From Tenacibaculum tangerinum (lineage in GTDB: Bacteria > Bacteroidota > Bacteroidia > Flavobacteriales > Flavobacteriaceae), in contig NZ_CP122539.1 of assembly GCF_029853675.1 (NCBI RefSeq), forward strand, positions 1,683,501 to 1,747,500: a stretch of 64,000 nucleotides of DNA, given 5' to 3'. Below the pieces are notes generated by a model. The model was not told the DNA's origin and made no database searches. It saw only the letters and a program-made list of their open reading frames with translations. The first letter of the stretch is position 1, and each line of letters starts with the position of its first letter. The position numbers and the translations under genes are program-made. Below are positions 56,409 to 64,000 of the stretch, piece after piece.

Positions 56409-59400
56409 ATGAAAAATCAAGGATTATATCTAAGTGAATTTGAAAGAGATAACTGTGGCGCTGGATTTATTTGTAATTTAAACGGAGAAAAATCCAATAC
56501 AATTATTCATAATGCGCTCGAAATTCTAGTAAAATTAGAACATAGAGGAGCTGTTAGTTCCGATGGACGAACTGGTGATGGTGCTGGTATTTTGATTGAT
56601 ATTCCGCACGAATTCTTTAAACGAGTTTGCTCGTTTACAATTCCAGCTCCTAAAGAATATGCCGTAGGAATGGTTTTCCTTCCCAAAAGCTCGAATCAAT
56701 CGAATTACTGTATTTCGGTTCTTGAAGAAGAAATACGTAAACAAGGATTGAGAGTTATAGGCTGGAGAAATGTTCCTGTTGATACCTCTTTTATAGGAAA
56801 AATAGCTGCTAAAACAGAACCCAAAACCAAACAAATTTTTGTTGATAAGAACGATTTAGAACTTACCGATTTACAATTTAATGCCAAACTATTTGCAGCT
56901 AGAAAAATAGCCGAGCATATTATTGCCCAATCAAAACTTTCTCAAGCAGACTACTTCTACTTACCTAGTTTTTCAACAACAACCTTAATTTATAAAGGTC
57001 TTTTAATTCCTGAAGATATTGGCAGGTATTATAAAGATTTAAAAGAAAAAGATGTGGTTACAAGGTTAGCATTGGTGCATCAACGTTTCTCTACCAACAC
57101 CTTTCCTGCGTGGAGCTTGGCACAACCCTTTCGCTACATGTGCCACAATGGAGAAATCAATACATTAAGAGGAAACGTAAGTAGAATGAGAGCCCGAGAA
57201 GAATTGATGAAGAGTGATTTATTTGGCGAAGACATTCAAAAACTATTTCCTATTGTAAGAGACGGAAAATCTGATTCCGCTTCCATGGATTTAGTAGTAG
57301 AGCTTTTATTAATGACAGGGAGATCACTTCCAGAAGTAATGATGATGATGGTTCCTGAGGCTTGGGAGAAACACCAAACCATGTCTGATGATAAAAAAGC
57401 GTTCTATGAATACAACTCGTGTATTATGGAGCCTTGGGACGGACCTGCTTCTATTCCTTTTACTGATGGTAATTACATTGGTGCGTTGTTAGACAGAAAC
57501 GGATTAAGACCTTCTCGATATACCGTAACCAAAGATGGTTTTGTAATTATGTCTTCTGAAATTGGAGTCGTTGAAGTCGCCCCAGAAAACGTAGAAAGAC
57601 ACGGAAGATTAGAGCCAGGTAGAATGTTTTTGGTGGATATGAATGCAGGAAGAATTATTGAAGATGAAGAACTTAAATCTGAAATTGTTTCTAAAAAACC
57701 CTATAAAGATTGGATTTCCGAACACACCCTTCCGCTGGCAGATGTGCCCTATACCAATAATATGTGTCCGATCGAGCCTACCAAGTATAAAACTAGGCTA
57801 CGTGTTTTTGGATATACACTAGAAGAAATTAACTCGGTAATTATTCCTATGGCAACAAACGCAAAAGAAGCCATTGGTTCGATGGGTACCGATACTCCCT
57901 TAGCCGTTTTATCTAACAAACCACAGCTCTTGTACAATTACTTTAAGCAATTATTTGCCCAAGTAACCAACCCTCCATTAGACGGAATTAGAGAAGAATT
58001 AATTACAGATATTAGTCTTGCTATTGGGGGTGACCGAAATATTTTTGATATCATTCCAGAGCAAGCCAAAAAATTAAGAATACAAAACCCTGTTATTTCA
58101 AATGACGATTTAGACAAAATCAAAAACATAGAGCATCCCGATTTTAAAGCAGTTTCCATACCCATACTATACCCAATTAGCAATGGTGTTAACGGATTAG
58201 AAAAAGCCTTAGACGATTTACTAGTTACCGTAGAAAAAGCAGTATTTGAAGGAACCAATATTATTATTCTTTCCGATAGAAATGTTGACAAGGAGCATGC
58301 TCCGATTCCTGCGCTACTAGCCTGTTCATACGTGCACCATGCCTTGAACGACAAACAAAAACGTTCAAAATTCGGAATTGTTGTTGAAACTGCCGAAGCC
58401 AGAGAACCACATCATTTTGCCACACTATTTGGTTACGGAGCAAGTGCTATTAACCCCTACCTCGTTAATGAAATTATTAGAGAACAAGTAAAAACCAACG
58501 TAATTAAAGATTTAGACGAAGAAACAGCGGTACAAAACTTTAATAAAGCCATTGGCAAAGGGTTGCTAAAAATTATGAATAAAATCGGAATCTCTACCCT
58601 ACATTCTTATAGAGCTTCCCAAATATTTGAAGCCTTAGGCTTGAAAAAAACATTTGTTAACAAATATTTCCCCTATACACCATCAAGAATTGAAGGAATT
58701 GGACTGGTGGTTCTTGAAAAAGATATTCAAACCAGATTTGATAAAGCATTCGAACTCGAAAACTATACATCTGTTCTCGATTTAGAAATCGGAGGAGACT
58801 ACCGATGGAGAAGAAATGGAGAAAAACACATGTTTAATCCAACTACCGTAGCAAAACTACAACAAGCCGTTCGTAGTAAAAGTTCAGAAAGTTATCAAAC
58901 CTATGCCGACAAAATCAATAAGCAAAGTGAAGACTTAATGACTTTAAGAGGTTTGTTTGAGTTTAACAACCTCGATCCTATTTCAATAGATGAAGTAGAA
59001 CCTTGGACAGAAATCGTAAAACGATTTAAAACAGGGGCAATGTCTTACGGCTCTATCAGTGAAGAAGCACACGAAAATCTTGCTATTGCCATGAACAGAA
59101 TTGGAGGAAAAAGTAATTCTGGAGAAGGTGGTGAAAACAAAATAAGATTTACAAAAGAAGCCAATGGCGACTGGAAAAACAGTGCTATTAAACAAGTAGC
59201 TTCTGGACGATTTGGCGTTTCGAGCAACTATTTAACCAACGCCAAAGAAATTCAAATAAAAATGGCACAAGGAGCAAAACCTGGTGAAGGAGGACAACTT
59301 CCAGGTGAAAAAGTACTTCCTTGGATTGCTGAAGTAAGAAACTCAACACCTTATGTCGGACTCATTTCTCCGCCACCACATCACGATATTTATTCTATTG

Positions 59401-60920
59401 AAGATTTAGCACAGCTAATTTTCGACCTTAAAAATGCGAATAGAGAAGCACGTATCAATGTAAAACTAGTATCAAAAGTTGGAGTAGGTACCATAGCCGC
59501 AGGAGTTGCCAAAGCCAAAGCCGATGTTATTTTAATTTCAGGGTATGATGGCGGTACAGGAGCTTCTCCCCTAACCTCTTTAAAGCATACGGGTTTACCT
59601 TGGGAATTAGGTTTAGCTGAAGCACAACAAACATTGGTTTTAAACGGATTGAGAAACCGAGTAGCATTAGAGGTTGATGGACAATTAAAAACAGGTAGAG
59701 ATGTAGCTGTAGCAGCCCTATTGGGTGCCGAAGAGTTTGGTTTTGCCACCGCTCCGTTAGTCGCATCTGGATGTATTATGATGAGAGCCTGTCACTTAAA
59801 CACCTGTCCTGTAGGAATTGCAACGCAAAATCCTGAGTTACGTAAAAACTTTAAAGGAACTCCTGAGCATGTTATCAATTTTATGTACTTCGTTGCCGAA
59901 GAACTACGACAAATCATGGCGCAGTTAGGATTCAGAACACTCAATGAAATGATTGGTCAAAGTCATAAGCTAAATACCAAAAAAGCCGTTCATCATTACA
60001 AAGCCAAAGGAGTCGACCTTTCTGCAATCTTATATAAGCCGCAGCAAGAACAAAAAACAATTCAATATAACACAGAAAAACAAAATCACAATCTAGACAA
60101 TGTACTAGACTTTAAAATTTTAAACGATGCAAAATCAGCAATTATCAACTCAAAAGAAACAAATCTCGAATACCCAATTCAGAACACAGATAGGGCTGTT
60201 GGTGCTATTTTAAGTAACGAGATTTCAAAAAAATATGGTGAAGATGGACTTCCAGAAAACACCCTAAACATTACCTTTAAAGGATCTGCAGGACAAAGTT
60301 TTGGCGCTTTTTCAACAAAAGGACTTACCCTTACCATAGAAGGAGAAACCAATGATTATCTAGGTAAAGGACTTTCAGGAGCTACCCTTATCGTTAAAAA
60401 ACCTGCATCAGCAACTTTCGATGCCTCTAAAAATATCATTACCGGAAACGTTAGTTTTTACGGAGGAATCAAAGGAAAAGCTTTTATTAACGGAATAGCT
60501 GGTGAACGTTTTGCTGTAAGAAACTCCGGAGTCACCGCAGTTGTTGAAGGTGTTGGAGACCATGGATGTGAATATATGACAGGAGGTAAAATAATTATTT
60601 TAGGAAAAACAGGAAGAAATTTTGCTGCGGGTATGAGTGGTGGAATTGCTTATGTATTTGATGAAGATAAAGAATTTGCAAACAATTTGTGTAATAAAGA
60701 AATGGTTGATCTTGACCCTTTAAATGATGAAGACTTCTTTGACCTTAAAACACACATAGAGGTGCACTACAATTACACCAATAGCGAGCTAGCAAAAAAA
60801 CAACTTGACAATTGGGAAGCAGTTAAAAAGAAATTTGTAAAAGTATTTCCAAAAGATTACAAAAAAGCGTTGAAAAGGCTAGCAGAAGAAAAAATAGTAT
60901 TAAAAAAAATCACAGCATAA
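56409..60920 (+). CDS. gltB: Glutamate synthase large subunit GltB
   Basis: A 1503-aa GOGAT alpha subunit. The N-terminal glutaminase domain starts after a 15-residue propeptide with C16 (RDNCGAGF) as the nucleophile. A central domain and the FMN domain (GEGGENKIRF, PPPHHDIYS, SGYDGGTGASP) follow, then the 3Fe-4S site CIMMRACHLNTCPVG (about 1122-1136), and a C-terminal beta-helix of GXXGXXXG repeats. It converts 2-oxoglutarate and glutamine to two glutamates with GltD. Confidence 0.97.
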   Translation: MKNQGLYLSEFERDNCGAGFICNLNGEKSNTIIHNALEILVKLEHRGAVSSDGRTGDGAGILIDIPHEFFKRVCSFTIPAPKEYAVGMVFLPKSSNQSNYCISVLEEEIRKQGLRVIGWRNVPVDTSFIGKIAAKTEPKTKQIFVDKNDLELTDLQFNAKLFAARKIAEHIIAQSKLSQADYFYLPSFSTTTLIYKGLLIPEDIGRYYKDLKEKDVVTRLALVHQRFSTNTFPAWSLAQPFRYMCHNGEINTLRGNVSRMRAREELMKSDLFGEDIQKLFPIVRDGKSDSASMDLVVELLLMTGRSLPEVMMMMVPEAWEKHQTMSDDKKAFYEYNSCIMEPWDGPASIPFTDGNYIGALLDRNGLRPSRYTVTKDGFVIMSSEIGVVEVAPENVERHGRLEPGRMFLVDMNAGRIIEDEELKSEIVSKKPYKDWISEHTLPLADVPYTNNMCPIEPTKYKTRLRVFGYTLEEINSVIIPMATNAKEAIGSMGTDTPLAVLSNKPQLLYNYFKQLFAQVTNPPLDGIREELITDISLAIGGDRNIFDIIPEQAKKLRIQNPVISNDDLDKIKNIEHPDFKAVSIPILYPISNGVNGLEKALDDLLVTVEKAVFEGTNIIILSDRNVDKEHAPIPALLACSYVHHALNDKQKRSKFGIVVETAEAREPHHFATLFGYGASAINPYLVNEIIREQVKTNVIKDLDEETAVQNFNKAIGKGLLKIMNKIGISTLHSYRASQIFEALGLKKTFVNKYFPYTPSRIEGIGLVVLEKDIQTRFDKAFELENYTSVLDLEIGGDYRWRRNGEKHMFNPTTVAKLQQAVRSKSSESYQTYADKINKQSEDLMTLRGLFEFNNLDPISIDEVEPWTEIVKRFKTGAMSYGSISEEAHENLAIAMNRIGGKSNSGEGGENKIRFTKEANGDWKNSAIKQVASGRFGVSSNYLTNAKEIQIKMAQGAKPGEGGQLPGEKVLPWIAEVRNSTPYVGLISPPPHHDIYSIEDLAQLIFDLKNANREARINVKLVSKVGVGTIAAGVAKAKADVILISGYDGGTGASPLTSLKHTGLPWELGLAEAQQTLVLNGLRNRVALEVDGQLKTGRDVAVAALLGAEEFGFATAPLVASGCIMMRACHLNTCPVGIATQNPELRKNFKGTPEHVINFMYFVAEELRQIMAQLGFRTLNEMIGQSHKLNTKKAVHHYKAKGVDLSAILYKPQQEQKTIQYNTEKQNHNLDNVLDFKILNDAKSAIINSKETNLEYPIQNTDRAVGAILSNEISKKYGEDGLPENTLNITFKGSAGQSFGAFSTKGLTLTIEGETNDYLGKGLSGATLIVKKPASATFDASKNIITGNVSFYGGIKGKAFINGIAGERFAVRNSGVTAVVEGVGDHGCEYMTGGKIIILGKTGRNFAAGMSGGIAYVFDEDKEFANNLCNKEMVDLDPLNDEDFFDLKTHIEVHYNYTNSELAKKQLDNWEAVKKKFVKVFPKDYKKALKRLAEEKIVLKKITA

Positions 60921-60923
60921 GTT

Positions 60924-62381
60924 ATGGGTAAAATAGGAGGATTTATAGATATAGAGAGACAAGACGAATCAAATATCGCAGCAAAAGAAAGAATAAAAGA
61001 CTACAAGGAATTTACCATTACCTTAGAAGAAGCTGAAATAAAAAAACAAGGAGCTAGATGTATGGATTGTGGAATTCCGTTTTGCCACAGCGGTTGCCCT
61101 TTAGGAAATTTGATACCCGATTTTAACGATATGGTATACAAAGGAGAATGGCAAAAAGCTTCAGAAATTTTACATTCTACAAACAATTTTCCTGAATTTA
61201 CAGGAAGACTATGCCCCGCTCCATGTGAAAAATCATGTGTCTTAGGTATTATTAGCAACCCAGTTTCAATCGAAAATATAGAAAAAAATATTGTTGAACG
61301 AGCTTTTGCTAATGGATGGATTCAACCAAACCCACCAAAAACAAGAACAGGAAAAACAGTTGCCATTATAGGCTCTGGACCCGCAGGATTGGCAGCAGCA
61401 CAACAGCTAAACAGAGCAGGTCATAACGTAACAGTATTCGAACGAGATGATGAACTTGGTGGTTTATTACGATACGGAATTCCAAACTTTAAACTAGAAA
61501 AACAGCTTATTGACAGACGTGTAAAAATCTTGGAAAAAGAAGGCATTATTTTTAAAACAAATGTAAATGTTGGCGTAAACTACGATATTAAAAACCTCGA
61601 TTACTTCGATGCTATATTGCTCTGCGGCGGAGCTACCCAAAGAAGAAGTATTCCTGTGAAAGGAATCGATGCAAAAGGGGTTCATCAAGCAATGGATTTC
61701 TTAACACAACAAACAAAAGCACTTTTCAATAAAGAAATAGAAGGAGAAGCTATTTCTGCCAAAGATAAAAATGTAATCGTTATTGGTGGTGGAGATACAG
61801 GTTCCGATTGTGTTGGAACTTCTAACAGACAAGGAGCTAAATCAGTTACCAATTTTGAAATTATGCCAAAACCTCCTTTACACAGAAGTCCTGAAACTCC
61901 CTGGCCTTATTGGCCCTTGCAACTCAAAACAAGTACCTCTCACGAGGAAGGATGCGACAGAAATTGGTTAATCAATACCAAAGAATTTATTACCGATAGT
62001 GAAGGGAACTTAACAGCCCTGAAAACTGTTGAAGTAGCATGGGAAATCGTACCAGGTAAGCGACCAAAACTTCTCGAAAAACCAAATACCGAAAAAATAT
62101 GGCCTTGCGATTTAGCACTTTTAGCACTAGGTTTTACAGGTCCTGAAACTACTTTAAGCGATCAATTAGGAATAACACTAGACGACAGAAGCAACTATAA
62201 AGCAACTCATTTTCAAACAAACGTGCCCCACATATTCACAGCAGGAGATATGAGAAGAGGACAATCTCTAATCGTTTGGGCAATTTCTGAAGGTAGAGAA
62301 GCTGCTGTAAGTATTGACAAATACTTAACAAGTACTAGCTTTTTAGCCACTAAAGGCGACGGCGATTTACCCAGTATATAA
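60924..62381 (+). CDS. gltD: Glutamate synthase small subunit GltD
   Basis: A 485-aa NADPH-binding flavoprotein. N-terminal 4Fe-4S cysteines are in CMDCGIPFCHSGCPL (about 46-60), then the FAD motif GSGPAGLAAAQQL (about 150) and the NADPH motif GGGDTGSDCVGT (about 287). It feeds electrons to GltB and starts 3 bp after it. Confidence 0.97.
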   Translation: MGKIGGFIDIERQDESNIAAKERIKDYKEFTITLEEAEIKKQGARCMDCGIPFCHSGCPLGNLIPDFNDMVYKGEWQKASEILHSTNNFPEFTGRLCPAPCEKSCVLGIISNPVSIENIEKNIVERAFANGWIQPNPPKTRTGKTVAIIGSGPAGLAAAQQLNRAGHNVTVFERDDELGGLLRYGIPNFKLEKQLIDRRVKILEKEGIIFKTNVNVGVNYDIKNLDYFDAILLCGGATQRRSIPVKGIDAKGVHQAMDFLTQQTKALFNKEIEGEAISAKDKNVIVIGGGDTGSDCVGTSNRQGAKSVTNFEIMPKPPLHRSPETPWPYWPLQLKTSTSHEEGCDRNWLINTKEFITDSEGNLTALKTVEVAWEIVPGKRPKLLEKPNTEKIWPCDLALLALGFTGPETTLSDQLGITLDDRSNYKATHFQTNVPHIFTAGDMRRGQSLIVWAISEGREAAVSIDKYLTSTSFLATKGDGDLPSI

Positions 62382-62473
62382 ACAATTACTTACATCGTTT
62401 TCGTAAAATCAAGATTAAAATAGGCTTTCTTGAGTCATAGTTTGTTATTTTTAAGTACTAAAAAGAAATCACA

Positions 62474-64000
62474 ATGTCTAAACTACCCAAAATTAGAAGA
62501 TTTAAAGAAAATGTTGAAGCAAAATACAAAATATACAACAGTATATTTATGACATTGCCATTTAGTAGCATTACCAAAACAGGAGTATTGTTGCCCTTAT
62601 TTCATGAAACCTGTAAAAAAGGATACGAAAAAGGAGATGACCCCACCGTTATCGTTAATACATTTTTTAAAAAATATCAAGCAAGAAGAGATGAAAAAAG
62701 TCAAATAAACCTATTATTTCGATTCATTCAGTACATCGAAAGACAAGTAGTATTATTCGATGCCATAGAAGATGCAGCTTTTCCAGTAGTTAATAACATG
62801 GATGGTATAGGTACCTTGCGGAATTTAAAAGAGTTCGCCTCTTCTAATAATAAGATGAGCCAGCTAAGAGCATTTTTACAAGACTTTAAAGTAAGAATTG
62901 TACTAACCGCACATCCAACCCAGTTTTATCCTGGTTCGGTTTTAGGGATTATTACAGACTTATCTGAAGCAATCAAAGAAAATGATTTACAGCAAATTAC
63001 TCGGCTTTTGGCTCAATTAGGAAAAACACCCTTCTTTAGGCAAAATAAACCTACCCCATACGATGAAGCTATTAGCCTAATTTGGTATTTAGAAAATGTA
63101 TTTTATCATTCCTTCGGAAATATTTACGACTATATCAAAGAAAATATATTTGAAGATGCCGAACAGTTAACCAACAATATCGTTAATATAGGATTCTGGC
63201 CTGGTGGTGATAGAGATGGAAATCCATTCGTAACCCCTGAAACCACCCTAAAAGTCGCTGAAAAGCTCAAAGAAGCTATTATTAAAAATTACTATCGAGA
63301 TGTACGAATCTTAAAAAGAAAGTTAACTTTTTCAGGAGTTGAAGATAAAATTACTACGCTCGAAAATAAATTATACGAAACAATATTAAGGAATGACAAC
63401 ACCTCTATTTCGTTGCATTCTTTTGAAAAAGAACTTACCGATATTAAAAACATTTTAATAAATCAGCACCAATCATTATACCTCAAAGAAGTAAAAAGCC
63501 TTTTAAATAAAGTTACTCTCTTTGGGTTTCACTTTGCCAACTTAGATATAAGACAAGATAGTAGGCAACACCATAATGTATTTACAACATTGGTAGATAC
63601 TTTAAACAAAAATAACACATCTATATTCCCAAATAATTATCACGATTTAGAAGAAAAGGAGCAGATAAAATTGCTTTCTGAAATAGAAGGAACTGTTGAT
63701 CTCTCAATAATTAAAGATGAATTTGCGCTGAAAACCTTAAAAACGATGAAGGTTATCAAAACAATTCAAGAAAACAATGGTGAAGCAGCTGCAAACAGGT
63801 ATATCATTAGTAACAATCAAACCTCACTGAATGTTATGCAATTATATGCCATGCTAAAATTAGTTGCATTCCACGATGAACTAACTGTTGATATTGTTCC
63901 GCTGTTTGAAACTATCACAGATTTAAAAAATGCTTCAAAGGTGATGGAAGAACTCTACAGCAATCCATCCTACATGGAACATCTCCAAAAAAGAGGAAGT
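62474..64000 (+). CDS. ppc: Phosphoenolpyruvate carboxylase, 3' end outside window
   Basis: The frame from ATG 62474 is open to the window edge (509 codons; a full enzyme has about 850-900). The translation starts MSKLPKIRRFKENVEAKYK. Catalytic His is in VLTAHPTQFYPGS (about residue 141-153), and GFWPGGDRDGNPFV and GFHFANLDIRQDS are typical PEPC motifs. It fixes bicarbonate on PEP to oxaloacetate. It is 93 bp after gltD on the same strand and may share its transcript, which would couple carbon-skeleton supply with glutamate synthesis. Confidence 0.93.
   Translation, partial: MSKLPKIRRFKENVEAKYKIYNSIFMTLPFSSITKTGVLLPLFHETCKKGYEKGDDPTVIVNTFFKKYQARRDEKSQINLLFRFIQYIERQVVLFDAIEDAAFPVVNNMDGIGTLRNLKEFASSNNKMSQLRAFLQDFKVRIVLTAHPTQFYPGSVLGIITDLSEAIKENDLQQITRLLAQLGKTPFFRQNKPTPYDEAISLIWYLENVFYHSFGNIYDYIKENIFEDAEQLTNNIVNIGFWPGGDRDGNPFVTPETTLKVAEKLKEAIIKNYYRDVRILKRKLTFSGVEDKITTLENKLYETILRNDNTSISLHSFEKELTDIKNILINQHQSLYLKEVKSLLNKVTLFGFHFANLDIRQDSRQHHNVFTTLVDTLNKNNTSIFPNNYHDLEEKEQIKLLSEIEGTVDLSIIKDEFALKTLKTMKVIKTIQENNGEAAANRYIISNNQTSLNVMQLYAMLKLVAFHDELTVDIVPLFETITDLKNASKVMEELYSNPSYMEHLQKRGS

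Overview
The window is about 64 kb of AT-rich chromosome from a member of the Flavobacteriaceae (Bacteroidota), most like Tenacibaculum or Polaribacter. The evidence is the gliding/type IX secretion pair gldJ-porV, flavobacterial families (DUF4293, DUF1599, BT_3928-type DoxX, PHP-type CpsB), Bacteroidota promoters (TTTG-N19/20-TAnnTTTG), the near absence of Shine-Dalgarno sequences, and many short lipoproteins with Ser-Cys lipoboxes. No rRNA, phage, transposase or CRISPR array was seen. Two identical tRNA-Val genes are present.

Layout. 1-7.8 kb: the end of a DUF4293 gene; a sensory locus (LuxR-type response regulator, structured intergenic region, duplicated-domain lipoprotein, TPR histidine kinase with a frameshift in its signal peptide); a YfcE-type phosphodiesterase, truA, an ABC exporter and a small LEA-like lipoprotein. 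7.8-12.6 kb: cdaA (c-di-AMP synthesis), folP, DUF1599, DoxX-like, crcB and a crotonase-fold gene. 12.7-24.3 kb: cpsB, a GlcNAc-kinase-like gene, murF, gldJ, porV, cdd, a KAS III-like gene, guaA and a LysM lipoprotein. 24.3-42.8 kb: a surface-polysaccharide locus on the minus strand, with rmlA/B/C, a PglC-like sugar transferase, an epimerase, two GT4 glycosyltransferases, an acetyltransferase, a Wzy polymerase, a frameshifted Wzx flippase, and UDP-sugar genes (epimerase, ugd, tagD-like and a UDP-HexNAc dehydrogenase). 42.9-54.3 kb: TonB-ExbD-ExbB, nhaB, glutamate dehydrogenase, anmK, a frameshifted acyl-CoA dehydrogenase, a second TruA, ackA and pta. 54.8-64 kb: a probable nitrogen-assimilation operon of P-II, amtB, gltB, gltD and ppc, with ppc cut by the window end.

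The most striking structure is a 2,732-bp direct repeat, identical wherever I compared it, at 33958-36689 and 40017-42748. It carries the epimerase, ugd and cytidylyltransferase-like genes. The copies are 6,059 bp apart, and the DNA between them holds a nucleotide-sugar dehydrogenase, both tRNA-Val genes and folC. Copy 1 has a TTG start and a replaced epimerase C-terminus, so it looks like the recipient of a recent gene conversion or duplication.

Three genes carry single-base frameshifts: the TPR kinase, wzx (three sites) and the acyl-CoA dehydrogenase. Four of the five sites lie in homopolymers of 6-8 bases. They could be phase-variable tracts, real decay or uncorrected sequencing indels, and the sequence alone cannot decide. 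All coordinates, motifs and promoter matches were read by eye; no database search was run.
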